A stretch of DNA of 62,110 nucleotides from Chromobacterium aquaticum (GCF_021129195.1 NZ_JAJOHW010000005.1:1-62110); one strand, 5' to 3'. Shown: positions 28,345 through 38,207, counted from the stretch's first letter. The notes: a model not told the origin generated them from the sequence alone. A program made the numbers and translations.

Positions 28345-28617
28345 ATGAGTACTGAAATGAAACCTTATTCCGATATGCAGGATGATATTGGCTTGATCGT
28401 GACGGATAAAGGACTAGAACGGCCTGCGGTGGTATGGGCGCGTGATACTTGCGCCGCCTATATCCATCGTTATTACCCTGTGCATGTGCAGTTGAATGTG
28501 CTGCGGACCGGCTCGGAAGATGAACGCAAGAAGATGAGTGTCTTCATCGATGCCTGCCGGGTCTGGAGCAATCAAAAATCTGCTACGAGCGCTGAGTTGG
28601 AAAAAATCAAGCCGTGA
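28345..28617 (+). CDS. Small protein paired with fibre 1, possible chaperone
   Basis: A 90-residue protein 14 bp after the 27530 fibre, with GGGAG before ATG 28345. Segments LIVTDKGLERPAVVWARDTCAAYIHRYYPVHVQL and ERKKMSVFIDACRVWSNQ. No family recognised. Its position equals that of the tail chaperone after the 28857 fibre, so a dedicated assembly role is a guess from context. Confidence 0.6.
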   Translation: MSTEMKPYSDMQDDIGLIVTDKGLERPAVVWARDTCAAYIHRYYPVHVQLNVLRTGSEDERKKMSVFIDACRVWSNQKSATSAELEKIKP

Positions 28618-28667
28618 TATTAAGTCGGCGTGCCGAGCTGAGCAAATGGCTTGGCTAAATCTGAATG

Positions 28668-28711
28668 AACCGCGCTTCCGTATCATGGAGCGCGGTTTTC
28701 GCCTTTTTTGC
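28668..28711 (+). terminator. Rho-independent terminator after fibre cassette 1
   Basis: AACCGCGCTTCC pairs with GGAGCGCGGTT across a short loop and is followed by TTCGCCTTTTTTG. It ends the unit of 27530-28617 and isolates the next cassette. Confidence 0.8.
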
Positions 28712-28716
28712 TAAAG

Positions 28717-28754
28717 CGGCTTAAAAGCCGTGGTTTTCCGTAAGTGACACAATG
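28717..28754 (+). promoter_or_regulatory. Cassette-border inverted repeat 3
   Basis: CGGCTTAAAAGCCG (28717-28730) is a perfect 14 bp palindrome lacking one T relative to the 21584 and 24755 copies. ACAATG follows after 18 bases (28749-28754). It comes right after a terminator and about 125 bp before fibre cassette 2, the expected place of a promoter. Confidence 0.42.
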
Positions 28755-28856
28755 TCTCCATGTCAGCGCTGAAGCTGTTCACGCCGGAAGGGCGGTGGAC
28801 GAACACATGGTTGAATTTAATTCAATCCACTCTGTGATGAACCATTGGAGAGCATG

Positions 28857-29495
28857 ATGAGCTTGGAAAGCAATATCGCGGAACTGGTAAAAGCGTCGAA
28901 TGCGCTGACCGGTACGGTGAACGGCAAGATCGCCGACATCGACCGGCGCGTTGATGTCAAGGTTCAGCAAATGGAAGATTGGCGAAATGGTGCGCGGCAA
29001 GAGTTTGCAAGTATTGCAACTCAGACGATTGCAGTGGGAGGGGCGGCAGATCACTGGTATCCAGTTGTAATCAGTCTGCCAAGCCGCAAGGCAATGGATA
29101 TATTTATCGCGCGCTATACTCATGAAGATAGTGATAAATACGAAAAATTTAATGGGGCGATGTTTCTACACCTGTGTGGCGTCAATGGTGAGTGGGGCGG
29201 CGTTCCTCCTCTATTGTATCCTCAGGCATACTCTTATAAGGCTGGGTTATTCGAAAAATTGCCTCCTGTTGCTGATTTCGGAATTACGGCGTTTGGCATG
29301 AAGGCTGTTGTCTGGCTGTTGGGAGCGCGTCATTATAATGTGACGACTTCCGTGCCTGCGATCATTGAAGTGTTTAGCCAAGAGATAGGAAATGTCGTGT
29401 ATGACCACCCTAATCCCCAATATGTAATAAAGTTGGATGCTCTCCAAGGAGTGTCTGGGGCTATGGTCGTTAACGGTTATCTGCGAGGTGCGTGA
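28857..29495 (+). CDS. Tail-fibre-like receptor protein with SLESNIAELV adaptor, 2
   Basis: A 212-residue protein beginning MSLESNIAELVKASNALTGT, then GKIADIDRRVDVKVQQMEDW, the same adaptor as at 27530, then a different C-terminal domain (YPVVISLPSRKAMDIFIARY, FLHLCGVNGEWGGVPPLLY). A/T-rich codons again. An ATG lies just before at 28854; either may be used. Its end overlaps the following chaperone gene, as a fibre-chaperone pair should. Confidence 0.72.
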   Translation: MSLESNIAELVKASNALTGTVNGKIADIDRRVDVKVQQMEDWRNGARQEFASIATQTIAVGGAADHWYPVVISLPSRKAMDIFIARYTHEDSDKYEKFNGAMFLHLCGVNGEWGGVPPLLYPQAYSYKAGLFEKLPPVADFGITAFGMKAVVWLLGARHYNVTTSVPAIIEVFSQEIGNVVYDHPNPQYVIKLDALQGVSGAMVVNGYLRGA

Positions 29496-29497
29496 AA

Positions 29498-29734
29498 ATG
29501 GAACAGAATCAATTGGATCAAGTTGTAATTCAGCATATTGAACAGGGCTTATTGATGGATTTGCGTATGCGGCGCACTACGCTGTTGCGTGAGAGTGATT
29601 GGACGCAAATGCAGGATGCGGCACTGAGCTCTGAGCAAAAGGCTGCATGGCAAGCATATCGTCAAAAGTTGAGAGATCTGCCAGGAGCCATTACAGATAT
29701 CCAGCGTGTTACTTGGCCGGCGCGGCCGGCCTGA
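29498..29734 (+). CDS. Phage tail assembly chaperone (PF16778-like)
   Basis: A 78-residue protein. The pattern MRRTTLLRESDWTQMQDAAL, then KAAWQAYRQKLRDLPGAI and a WPARPA end is the signature of small tail-fibre assembly chaperones found after fibre genes. ATG 29498 or the GTG at 29492, which overlaps the fibre stop, may start it. Last gene of the island. Confidence 0.85.
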   Translation: MEQNQLDQVVIQHIEQGLLMDLRMRRTTLLRESDWTQMQDAALSSEQKAAWQAYRQKLRDLPGAITDIQRVTWPARPA

Positions 29735-29757
29735 GCTTAGCGAGACAGATAGGTAAC

Positions 29758-29792
29758 AAAAAACCCCGCCATCCGGCGGGGTTTGTCGTTTG
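29758..29792. terminator. Bidirectional terminator between island and efflux operon
   Basis: AAAAAACCCCGCC and GGCGGGGTTTGTCGTTT form a hairpin with T-rich tails on both strands, between the convergent chaperone and outer-membrane factor genes. Confidence 0.85.
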
Positions 29793-29802
29793 CTGCTGCG
29801 AA

Positions 29803-31203
29803 TCAGGACTTGGCCGGCGTTTCCCAGCCGCCGCCCAACGCCTTGTACAGGCCCACCACCGCGTTCAGATGGTCCAGCCGCGCGCTGACCAGGCCCAACT
29901 CGGCCTGGAAGCTGTTGCGCTGCGCGTCCAGCACGTCCAGATAGCTGGCGTAACCGTTGTCGTAGCGCAGGTTCGCCAGGCGCAGCGACTTGTTCAAGGC
30001 CTGGAACTGCGTGGTCTGCGCCGCCTGGATGTCGCGCGCGGCGCCGTAGCCGGACAAGGCGTCCAGCGCGTCCTTGAACGCGCTCTGCACCGTCTTCTGG
30101 TACTGCGCCAAGGCTTGCTTCTGCCGCGCGTTGGCTGCGTCGACGGCGTAGCCGGTCTGGCCGAAGTTGAACACCGGCGCCGCCAGATTGCCGACAAAGC
30201 TCCAGGTCCGCGTCGGGCCGGTGAACAGGGTGTCCAGCGACAGGCTTTGCGAGCCTAGCGCCCCGCTCAGGCTGATGCTGGGGAAGTAGGCCGCGCGCGC
30301 CACGCCGATGCGGGCATTGGCCGCAATCAGCTGCTGCTCGCTGGCGGCGATGTCCGGCCGCCGCTCCAGCAGGCTGGAGGACAGACCGGCCGGCACTTCC
30401 GGCGGGGCCGACAGCGCGTCCAGGCTTTGGCCGCGCTGGATGCCGCCGGCCACCAGCTGCTTGGGCGAGTGGCCGAGCAGCACGCCCAGCGCGCTTTCGG
30501 TCTGTTCCAGCGCGCTGGCGATCTGCGGCACCTTGGCGCGGGCGGAAGCCGCTTCGGCCTCGGCCTGCTGCTGGTCCAGTTCCGAGATCAGGCCGCCCTT
30601 GAAGCGCTTGGTCTGCAGTTTCAGCGATTCCTCGCGGCTTTGCAGCGTGCGCTTGGCGATGTCCAGCTGAGCGTCGTAGGCGCGCAGCTGGAAATAGGTC
30701 TGCGCGGTTTGCGCGGCGATCGCCAGTTTGGAGCTGTCGCGGGCGAAGCGGCTGGCGGCGAAGTCGGCGCGCGCCGCCTCGTTACCGCGGCGCAGCTTGC
30801 CCCACAGGTCCAGTTCCCAGGACGCGGTGAGGTTGGCATTGCGTACGTCGCTGACCAGCGGCGCGCCCGGCGTAGTTGTGGTGGCCGAAGTGCGGCCGCG
30901 CTGGTAGCCGGCATTGGCGTTCAGCGCCGGCAGCAGCTGGGCCCGGGCGATGCCGGCCTGGGCCGCGGCCTCGTCGACGCGGGCGGCGGCGGCGGCCAGG
31001 TCCTGGTTGTGTTCCAGCGCTTCGGCGATCAACTGATCCAGCACCGGATCGTTGAACTGCTTCCACCAGTCCATGGCGATGGCCGGGTTCTGGGCCTGGG
31101 CGCTGTCCGGCAGCTCCAGCTTGGGGCGGCTGTAGTCGGGGCCGACCGCGCAAGCGGTCAGCGCCAGCGCCACCAATGAGGGAATCAGGGCGCGTTTAAG
31201 CAT
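29803..31203 (-). CDS. RND efflux outer-membrane lipoprotein, OprM/NodT family
   Basis: A 466-residue trimeric outer-membrane channel. The signal peptide ends at the lipobox LALTAC (Cys18), then [15 protein letters not shown]; two repeats of the long-helix/beta design follow ([34 protein letters not shown] and [37 protein letters not shown]). Third gene of the efflux operon, overlapping the pump gene by eight bases. Closest described system from memory is CdeAB-OprM of Chromobacterium. Confidence 0.94.
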   Translation of the reverse strand: MLKRALIPSLVALALTACAVGPDYSRPKLELPDSAQAQNPAIAMDWWKQFNDPVLDQLIAEALEHNQDLAAAAARVDEAAAQAGIARAQLLPALNANAGYQRGRTSATTTTPGAPLVSDVRNANLTASWELDLWGKLRRGNEAARADFAASRFARDSSKLAIAAQTAQTYFQLRAYDAQLDIAKRTLQSREESLKLQTKRFKGGLISELDQQQAEAEAASARAKVPQIASALEQTESALGVLLGHSPKQLVAGGIQRGQSLDALSAPPEVPAGLSSSLLERRPDIAASEQQLIAANARIGVARAAYFPSISLSGALGSQSLSLDTLFTGPTRTWSFVGNLAAPVFNFGQTGYAVDAANARQKQALAQYQKTVQSAFKDALDALSGYGAARDIQAAQTTQFQALNKSLRLANLRYDNGYASYLDVLDAQRNSFQAELGLVSARLDHLNAVVGLYKALGGGWETPAKS

Positions 31204-34200
31204 CGGCCTTGTCTCCTGCCTCGGCCGTAGGCTGAGGCTGTTTCGGTTTGCTGAACTTCATGATGAGCATGAAGAACATCGGGATGAAGAAGGTGGCGAT
31301 GAAGGTGGCGGCCAACATGCCGCCCACCACGCCGGTGCCGATCGAGTGGCGGCTGGCGGAGCCGGCGCCGCTGGAGATCGCCAGCGGCATACAACCCAGC
31401 ACGAAGGCCAGCGAAGTCATCACGATAGGACGGAAACGCAGCTTGGCGGCGGCGATGGCGGCTTCGACCACGCTCAGTCCTTCTTCTTCCATTTGCTGGA
31501 CGGCGAACTCCACGATCAGGATCGCGTTCTTGGCCGACAAGCCGATCAGGGTGACCAAGGCCACCTGGAAGTAGACGTCGTTGGCGAGACCGCGCAGCCA
31601 GTTGGCCATCAGCGCGCCGAACATGGCGAAAGGCACCGCCATCAGCACGCTGATAGGCAGGCTCCAGCGTTCGTACTGCGCCGCCAGGATCAGGAACACC
31701 ATGATCATGCCGAAGCCGAACACCACGGCGGAAGAGCCGCTGGTGGATTTCTCCTGGAAGGCGGAACCGGTCCACGCCAGCGTATAGCCGTCCGGCAAGG
31801 TTTCCTTGGCCACGGCTTCCAGCACGTTCAGCGCCTCGCCGGAACTGAAGCCTGGGGCGGGGCCGCCCACCAGCTTGGCCGCCGGGAAGATGTTGAAACG
31901 CTCCAGGCTTTCCGGGCCGGTGGTGTGCTTGATGGTCACCAGCGCCGTCAGCGGGATCATATTGCCGTCCTGCGAACGCACATAGATGTTGCGCAGGTCT
32001 TCAACCCGGGTGCGGAAGTCCGCCTCCGATTGCAGCTGCACGCGGAAGGTGCGGCCAAACTTGTTGAAGTCGTTGACGTAGAGCGCGCCGAAGGTGCTCT
32101 GCATGGTGTCGAACACGGTGTTGACCGGCACGCCCAGGGACTTGGCCTTGGCGCGGTCCAGCTTGACGTAGATCTGCGGCACGCTGGCGGAGAAGGTGGT
32201 TTGCACCCCCTTCAGTTCCGGACGCTTGGCGGCGGCGGCCACCAGTTTCTTGGTGACTTCGCCCAGTTCCACCGAGCTCGCGCCACCGCGGCTTTGCACA
32301 TAGGCCTCGAAACCGCCGGTATTGGACATGCCGGAGATCGGCGGCGGGTTGAAGGCCAGCACGATGCCGTCGGTAATGCCCATCATGCCCTTGGCGAAGG
32401 TATCGCCCACCACCGCCTGCGACGACAGATTGGGCGCCTTGCGCTCATCCCACGGCTTCAGGGTGATGAAGGACACGCCGGCATTGGTCTTGTTGCCGCC
32501 AGTCAGAATGTCGAAGCCGGCGAAGCTCATCACGTCCTTGACCGCCGGGTTCTTGCTGGTCATCGCGTCCAGCTTGGTCATGGTGGCCGAGGTGCGCTGC
32601 ATCGACGCGCCATCCGGCAGGAAGGCGGCGGCGATGATGTAGCCCTGGTCCTCGTCCGGCGCCAGGCTGGACGGGATCATGCGGAACAGGCCAACGCAGA
32701 TGGCGATCAGGCCGGCGAACAGCAGGATGCCCACCGCGCTGCGCTTGATCAGGAACACCACGCCGCGGGAATAACCCTGGGTCAGGCGATCGAACCAGTT
32801 GTTGAACCAGACGAAGAAGCGGGCCGGGTGTTGATGGCCTTCCTTCAACAACAGCGCGCACAGCGCCGGGGTCAGGGTCAGGGCCACCAGGCCGGAAATC
32901 GACACCGACACCGCGATGGTGATGGCGAACTGCTTGTACATCTGGCCGGCGATGCCGCCGAGAAAGGCGACCGGGATGAACACCGAGCACAGCACCAGCA
33001 CGATGGCGACCAGCGCGCCGGATACCTCGTCCATCGCCTTGAAGCTGGCTTGCAGTGGCGATAGCTTTTCCTGCGTCATCAGGCGTTCGACGTTTTCCAG
33101 CACCACGATGGCGTCGTCCACCACGATGCCGATGGCCAGCACCAGGCCGAACAGCGTCAGGGTGTTGATGGTGAAGCCGAAGGCGTACATGCCGGCGAAG
33201 GTGCCGATGATGGAGACGGGCACCGCCAGGCAGGGAATCAGGGTCGCGCGCCAGTTCTGCAGGAACAGGAACACCACCAGGAATACCAGCACCATGGCCT
33301 CGCCCAGCGTGGAATACACTTCCTTGATCGACACTTCCACGAACTTGGTGGTGTCGTAGGGGATCGCGTAGTTCAGGCCTTTGGGGAAGCTTACCGCCAG
33401 CTTCTGCATCGTCTGTTCCACGGCTTGCGCGGTGGCCAGCTGGTTGGCGCCCGGGGCCAGGAAGATGCCGATCGGGATGGTCGGGCGGCCGTTGTGCGTG
33501 CCGGTGAAGTCATAGGACAAGGCGCCCAGTTCCACGCGCGCCACATCCTTCAAGCGCACGGCGGAGCCGTCCGGGTTGGAGCGCAGGATGATGTTCTCGA
33601 ACTCTTCCGGCTCGGACAGGCGGCCCTGGGTGGTCACGGTATAGGTGAAGTCCTGCTTGCCCTTGACCGGTTCCGCGCCCACCTTGCCGGCGGCGAACTG
33701 CGCGTTCTGCTCGCGGATGGCGGCGGCCACGTCGCTGGGCGTCAGCTTGAGCTGGGCCAGACGATCGGGCTTCAGCCACACGCGCATCGAGTAGTCCTGG
33801 CCGGCGAAGTTGATCACGTCGCCCACGCCCGGCACCCGCTTCAGTTCGTCCACCACGTTCAGCAGCGCGTAGTTGCTGATGAACAGGGTGTCGTAGGTCT
33901 TGTCCGGCGAGAACAGAGAAATCACCTGCAGGAAGGCAGAGGATTTCTTGGTCACGTTCACGCCCTGCCGGCGCACTTCTTCCGGCAGCTGCGACAACAC
34001 CGACTGCACGCGGTTGTTGACGTTGATGGTGGCCTGGTCGGCGTCGGTGCCGATCTTGAAGGTCACGCTCAGCGACAGCTTGCCGCTGGAGGAACTGGTG
34101 GACTGGACGTAAAGCATGTCGTCCACGCCGTTGATCGCCTGTTCCAGCGGCGAGGCGACGGTATTGGCGATCACCTCGGCGGACGCGCCCGGATAGCTCG

Positions 34201-34342
34201 CGCTCACCGAGATCATCGGCGGCACGATTTCCGGATATTGCTCGATGGGCAATGCCTTGAGGGCGGCCAGGCCCGCCAGCGTGATCACGATGGAGATCAC
34301 ACTGGCGAAAATGGGCCGCCTGATGAAAAAGGCGGAAAACAT
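31196..34342 (-). CDS. RND multidrug efflux pump, AcrB/MexB (HAE1) type
   Basis: A 1048-residue inner-membrane proton antiporter, the full length of AcrB. It starts [20 protein letters not shown], has 12 membrane segments in two halves, and the proton-relay pair Asp-Asp in [19 protein letters not shown]. Porter-domain motifs such as [21 protein letters not shown] are intact. Together with the adaptor and OprM-type channel it exports drugs from periplasm and membrane. The ORF is complete with no frameshift. Confidence 0.96.
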   Translation of the reverse strand: MFSAFFIRRPIFASVISIVITLAGLAALKALPIEQYPEIVPPMISVSASYPGASAEVIANTVASPLEQAINGVDDMLYVQSTSSSSGKLSLSVTFKIGTDADQATINVNNRVQSVLSQLPEEVRRQGVNVTKKSSAFLQVISLFSPDKTYDTLFISNYALLNVVDELKRVPGVGDVINFAGQDYSMRVWLKPDRLAQLKLTPSDVAAAIREQNAQFAAGKVGAEPVKGKQDFTYTVTTQGRLSEPEEFENIILRSNPDGSAVRLKDVARVELGALSYDFTGTHNGRPTIPIGIFLAPGANQLATAQAVEQTMQKLAVSFPKGLNYAIPYDTTKFVEVSIKEVYSTLGEAMVLVFLVVFLFLQNWRATLIPCLAVPVSIIGTFAGMYAFGFTINTLTLFGLVLAIGIVVDDAIVVLENVERLMTQEKLSPLQASFKAMDEVSGALVAIVLVLCSVFIPVAFLGGIAGQMYKQFAITIAVSVSISGLVALTLTPALCALLLKEGHQHPARFFVWFNNWFDRLTQGYSRGVVFLIKRSAVGILLFAGLIAICVGLFRMIPSSLAPDEDQGYIIAAAFLPDGASMQRTSATMTKLDAMTSKNPAVKDVMSFAGFDILTGGNKTNAGVSFITLKPWDERKAPNLSSQAVVGDTFAKGMMGITDGIVLAFNPPPISGMSNTGGFEAYVQSRGGASSVELGEVTKKLVAAAAKRPELKGVQTTFSASVPQIYVKLDRAKAKSLGVPVNTVFDTMQSTFGALYVNDFNKFGRTFRVQLQSEADFRTRVEDLRNIYVRSQDGNMIPLTALVTIKHTTGPESLERFNIFPAAKLVGGPAPGFSSGEALNVLEAVAKETLPDGYTLAWTGSAFQEKSTSGSSAVVFGFGMIMVFLILAAQYERWSLPISVLMAVPFAMFGALMANWLRGLANDVYFQVALVTLIGLSAKNAILIVEFAVQQMEEEGLSVVEAAIAAAKLRFRPIVMTSLAFVLGCMPLAISSGAGSASRHSIGTGVVGGMLAATFIATFFIPMFFMLIMKFSKPKQPQPTAEAGDKADA

Positions 34343-34361
34343 GGATGGTTACCCCTTTGCC

Positions 34362-35552
34362 TTATTGTTTGGGCGCAGCTGCGGGCGCGCTGGCGTCGGC
34401 CTTGAACGGATGCGGTTTCACGTCCGCGCCCGGGCGCAGTTTGATGATGTTGTCCACCACCACCTTGTCGCCGGCTTTCAGGCCGCTTTCCACCAGCACG
34501 TCCAGGCCCACATCCTGGGACACGGTGATGGGACGCGGCTGCACCTTGTTGTCGGCGCCGACGACCCATACCATCTTGCCCTGCTGCGAGGTCAGCACCG
34601 CGCGCTGCGGCACGGCGATGGCGTTGCTGCGCTTGGCGCCTTGCAGGATCACGCGCACGAACTGGCCGGGCAGGATGCTGCCGTCCGGGTTGGCGAAGGT
34701 GGCGCGCGAACGGATGGTGCCGGTGCCGGCGTCCACCAGGCTGTCGGTGAAGTTGAGCCGGCCGCTCTTGTCGTAGGACGAGCCATCGGTCAGCTTCAAC
34801 TGCACATTGAAGTGGCCGTTGGCGGCCAGTTTCAACTGGCCGGAGTCCTGCATCTTGCGCAGATTCATCATGTCGCTGTCGGACATGCTGAAGTTGACGT
34901 AGATCGGGTCCAGCTGCGACACCTTGGTCAGCAGGCTGCCGTCGGCGGTGGTGGACACCAGGCTGCCCTCGGAACGGGTTTCCTGGCTGGTCATGCCGGA
35001 AATCGGCGCGGTGACGCGCGCGTAGCCGAGGTTGATCTTGGCCTGCTGCACCTGAGCCTGGGCTGCGGCGACCGAGGCCTTGGCGGCTTCAAACGCGGCC
35101 AGGCTGTCGTCGCGGTCCTTCTGGCTGACCGCGTTTTCGCGGAACAGCGGAGTGATGCGGTCGTAGTCCTGCTTGGTGCGCGACAACTGGGCCTGCTGCA
35201 CTTGCAGATTGCCCTGGGCCTGGTCCAGCGTGGCTTTCAGCGGTTCCGGATCGATCTGGAACAGCAGGTCGCCCTGTTTCACCGGCTTGCCCTCGGTATA
35301 GGCGCGCTTGAGCAGAATGCCGCCCACACGGGCGCGCACTTCCACTTCACGCGAACCGGCGGCCTGGCCGACGAATTCGAAGGATACCGGCACATCGCTG
35401 GGCGCGATGTCGATCACGCCAACCGGCATCGGAGGCATGGCGCCGGCGTGTTGGTCGGGTTTCTTGCCGCAGGCCATCAGGCTGGCGGCCAGCGCGGTCA
35501 GCAACAGCCAGTGCCCGCCTTTCTGGGCGAAGGTGTTTCCTTGCATCTTCAT
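34362..35552 (-). CDS. RND efflux periplasmic adaptor, AcrA/MexA type
   Basis: A 396-residue lipoprotein: signal ending ALAASLMACGKKPDQ. It has split lipoyl halves (VRARVGGILLKRAYTEGKPVKQGDLLFQID and YARVTAPISGM), a coiled-coil hairpin between them, and beta-barrel region SQLDPIYVNFSMSDSD. First gene of the operon, so the promoter lies in the 200 bp divergent region with the regulator. The start ATG 35550-35552 is followed by another ATG two codons on. Confidence 0.95.
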   Translation of the reverse strand: MKMQGNTFAQKGGHWLLLTALAASLMACGKKPDQHAGAMPPMPVGVIDIAPSDVPVSFEFVGQAAGSREVEVRARVGGILLKRAYTEGKPVKQGDLLFQIDPEPLKATLDQAQGNLQVQQAQLSRTKQDYDRITPLFRENAVSQKDRDDSLAAFEAAKASVAAAQAQVQQAKINLGYARVTAPISGMTSQETRSEGSLVSTTADGSLLTKVSQLDPIYVNFSMSDSDMMNLRKMQDSGQLKLAANGHFNVQLKLTDGSSYDKSGRLNFTDSLVDAGTGTIRSRATFANPDGSILPGQFVRVILQGAKRSNAIAVPQRAVLTSQQGKMVWVVGADNKVQPRPITVSQDVGLDVLVESGLKAGDKVVVDNIIKLRPGADVKPHPFKADASAPAAAPKQ

Positions 35553-35654
35553 GGGATGTCCTCAGGAATGTGGATGTGGGATAGGAATTGTTATAAATAA
35601 AATGTACTGCAATTTTTCTTTGATAGTGGAATTCGATCATGAGTGAGTCGCGAT

Positions 35655-35686
35655 ATTTTACATACATGCGTGTACGTATGTAAAAT
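35655..35686. promoter_or_regulatory. Candidate AcrR-type operator
   Basis: Perfect inverted arms ATTTTACATAC (35655-35665) and GTATGTAAAAT (35676-35686) with a 10-base spacer. The inner TACATAC/GTATGTA matches the E. coli acrR operator pattern. It lies midway between the divergent adaptor and TetR genes, so one site could control both. Confidence 0.75.
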
Positions 35687-35754
35687 ACTCGCAGCGACGC
35701 ATTGTGATATGGTGCGGGCTTCCGACAGACCCTTTTAACAGCGATACGTTCAAC

Positions 35755-36402
35755 ATGGCACGCAAAACCAGAGAAGAAGCCGAACAAACGCGGTACTTGC
35801 TGCTGGATACGGCGGAGCAGCTTTTTAGCGAGAAGGGTGTCTCCAAAACGACACTGGCGGACATCGCTAGCGCCGCGGGACTGACGCGCGGCGCGGTGTA
35901 CTGGCATTTCCAGAACAAGCTGGACTTGTACCGGGCGATGCTGGATAGGATGGGCGGGCAGTTTGATGACATCAGCGAGCAATTGTTGAAAACGGCACAC
36001 TCTAGTCCGGCACTGGCCTTGTGGAACCACAGCCACAGGCTGCTGACCATGATAGGGGAAAACCAACAAGTCCGTCGTATTTTACTCATTCTGTTTATGC
36101 GGAGCGAGCATGTCGGCGAACTGGCTCCCATCCACGACGAGTGTGTTGCGCATATGCAGGAAACCCGCGAGCACCTGAGCACGGTGGTGCAGATGGCGGT
36201 GAGCGCCGGGCAGACCCTGCCGTATGTGCAGCCGGACACCGTGGCCGAAGTGCTGCAATCCATGCACCACGGCCTGATCAACCGCTGGCTGGCGGATGGC
36301 AGCCAGACCAATCTGGGCGAGAATGCCACACAACTGTTGCAATATGTCTACCGTGGAATTTTCTTGCCGGAAGTGATGGAGCAACTCTCCCCTCAAGCCT
36401 AG
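35755..36402 (+). CDS. TetR-family repressor of the efflux operon (AcrR-like)
   Basis: A 215-residue repressor. The N-terminus is almost AcrR: MARKTREEAEQTRYLLLDTA, GVSKTTLADIASAAGLTRGAVYWHFQNKLDL, the recognition helix being in TRGAVYWHF. The C-terminal ligand domain fits the AcrR/TtgR class. Divergent from the pump operon with a palindrome between. In Chromobacterium the analogous regulator is CdeR (from memory). ATG 35755; the frame opens 51 bp earlier. Confidence 0.93.
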   Translation: MARKTREEAEQTRYLLLDTAEQLFSEKGVSKTTLADIASAAGLTRGAVYWHFQNKLDLYRAMLDRMGGQFDDISEQLLKTAHSSPALALWNHSHRLLTMIGENQQVRRILLILFMRSEHVGELAPIHDECVAHMQETREHLSTVVQMAVSAGQTLPYVQPDTVAEVLQSMHHGLINRWLADGSQTNLGENATQLLQYVYRGIFLPEVMEQLSPQA

Positions 36403-36549
36403 TGTCCGTTGGCGCTCGTTTTCTCGCTCGGCGCAGCGGTAAAACAAATATCAACAGACCCTTTCCAGCGCTATAATTGACCTTTTTTGTCAAACCATTA
36501 GCGCCGTTGGCGGCTTGAGCCGCGCGGCGTTGTCGGTGTTACCCCTCTC

Positions 36550-37455
36550 ATGCCCCAGGCTATTGAAATTCAGGCGGTAAGCAAGCGCTATGGCCAGCTA
36601 CAGGCGCTGGACCAGGTCAGCTTCACCGTCGCCCCCGGCGAATTCTTCGCCCTGCTCGGCCCCAACGGGGCCGGCAAGACCACGCTGATTTCCGCGATGG
36701 CCGGCTTGTCGCGGCCGGACAGCGGCAGCATCCGCATCATGGGCCACGACGTGGTCGGCGATTTCCGCGCCGCCCGCAAGGCGCTGGGCGTGGTGCCGCA
36801 AGAGCTGGTGTTTGATCCCTTCCTGTCGGTGCGCGAGACGCTGCGCTTTCAGTCCGGCTACTTCGGACTGGCGCGCAACGATGACTGGATCGACGAGCTG
36901 CTGTTCAAGCTGGGCCTGGCCGACAAGGCGCACAGCAATATGCGCGCGCTGTCCGGCGGCATGAAGCGCCGGGTGATGGTGGCGCAGGCGCTGGTGCACC
37001 GCCCGCCGGTCATCGTGCTGGATGAACCCACCGCCGGTGTCGACGTGGAACTGCGCCAGAGCTTGTGGGTGTTCGTGCAGGAGCTGAACCGCGCCGGCCA
37101 CACCATCGTGCTGACCACGCATTACCTGGAAGAGGCCGAGGCCTTGTGTTCGCGCATCGCGATGCTGAAAAAGGGCCGACTGCTGGCGCTGGAGAGCAAG
37201 GACAAGCTGCTGGCGCACAGCGCGCGCCGCGAAGTGGCGCTGTTGCTGTCCGGCGAGCTGCCGGCGGCGCTGCAAACAATGAAACTACGCGACGAAGACC
37301 GGCGCGTGGTGCTGCAGCTGGAGCATCTGGGCCAGTTGGAAGCCGTGCTGGCCGCGTTGCGCGAAGCTGCGGTGGAAGTGCGCGAGCTCAATGTGGTGGA
37401 GACGGACTTGGAAAGCGTGTTCGTCAAGATGATGAATGGAGGGCCGCAGCCATGA
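36550..37455 (+). CDS. ABC-2 exporter ATPase, YadG type
   Basis: A 301-residue ABC ATPase: Walker A in LLGPNGAGKTTLISAMAGL, signature ALSGGMKRRVMVAQALVH, Walker B VIVLDEPTAGVD and the H-loop in LTTHYLEEAE. A C-terminal extension of about 80 residues ends with NVVETDLESVFVKMMNG, common in ABC-2 drug/polymer exporters. It overlaps the permease gene by four bases (ATGA). Substrate unknown. Confidence 0.93.
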   Translation: MPQAIEIQAVSKRYGQLQALDQVSFTVAPGEFFALLGPNGAGKTTLISAMAGLSRPDSGSIRIMGHDVVGDFRAARKALGVVPQELVFDPFLSVRETLRFQSGYFGLARNDDWIDELLFKLGLADKAHSNMRALSGGMKRRVMVAQALVHRPPVIVLDEPTAGVDVELRQSLWVFVQELNRAGHTIVLTTHYLEEAEALCSRIAMLKKGRLLALESKDKLLAHSARREVALLLSGELPAALQTMKLRDEDRRVVLQLEHLGQLEAVLAALREAAVEVRELNVVETDLESVFVKMMNGGPQP

Positions 37456-38207
37456 CCGGCTTCATGACCCTGTTCAAGAAAGAACTGGTGCGCTTCTGGA
37501 AAGTGGCGTTCCAAACCGTGGCCGCGCCGGTGCTGACCGCGCTGATGTACCAGCTGATCTTCGCCCATGTGCTGTCGCGCCATGTCGAGGCCTACCCGGG
37601 CATCAGCTACACCGCCTTCCTGATTCCAGGCCTGGCGATGATGTCGATGGCGCAGAACGCCTTCGCCAACAGCTCCAGCAGCCTGATCCAGTCCAAGATC
37701 ACCGGCAACATCGTGTTCCTGCTGCTGCCGCCGCTGACCGCGCTGGAGTTCTTCGGCGCCTATCTGCTGGCCGCCATCGTGCGCGGCCTGGCCGTCGGCG
37801 CCGGCGTGCTGCTGATCACCGGCTGGTTCGGCCTGCCGCTGCCGGCTCAGCCGCTGTGGGCGCTGACCTTCGCCGTGCTCGGCTGCGGCGTGCTGGGCGC
37901 GCTGGGCATCCTGGCCGGCATCTGGGCGGAAAAATTCGACCAGCTGGCCGCTTTCCAGAACTTTCTGATCATGCCGCTGACTTTCCTGTCAGGCGTGTTC
38001 TATTCGATCAACAGCCTGCCGCCGTTCTGGTACGCCGCATCGCATCTGAATCCGGTGTTCTACATGATAGACGGCTTCCGCTACGGCTTCTTCGGCCAGG
38101 CCGATGTCAGCCCCTGGCTGTCGGCTGGGGTGGTGGGCGGCAGCTTCGCCGTGCTGGCGGGCCTGACGCTCTGGCTGATCAAATCTGGCTACAAACTGCG
38201 CCACTGA
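37452..38207 (+). CDS. ABC-2 type permease, YadH type
   Basis: A 251-residue inner-membrane permease with six membrane segments: MTGFMTLFKKELVRFWKVAF cytoplasmic elbow, TAFLIPGLAMMSMAQNAFAN, the LSGVFYSINSLPPFWYAASHLNPVFYMIDGFRYGF ABC-2 signature. Pairs with the ATPase before it; ibaG and murA follow at 20 and 6 bp gaps, the same order as in many beta- and gammaproteobacteria where the Mla genes may also be near. Confidence 0.92.
   Translation: MTGFMTLFKKELVRFWKVAFQTVAAPVLTALMYQLIFAHVLSRHVEAYPGISYTAFLIPGLAMMSMAQNAFANSSSSLIQSKITGNIVFLLLPPLTALEFFGAYLLAAIVRGLAVGAGVLLITGWFGLPLPAQPLWALTFAVLGCGVLGALGILAGIWAEKFDQLAAFQNFLIMPLTFLSGVFYSINSLPPFWYAASHLNPVFYMIDGFRYGFFGQADVSPWLSAGVVGGSFAVLAGLTLWLIKSGYKLRH

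Noticed and set aside
36472-36477. TATAAT as promoter of the YadG/YadH operon
   Set aside because: No acceptable -35 box at 16-18 bp; left out of the features as too weak.
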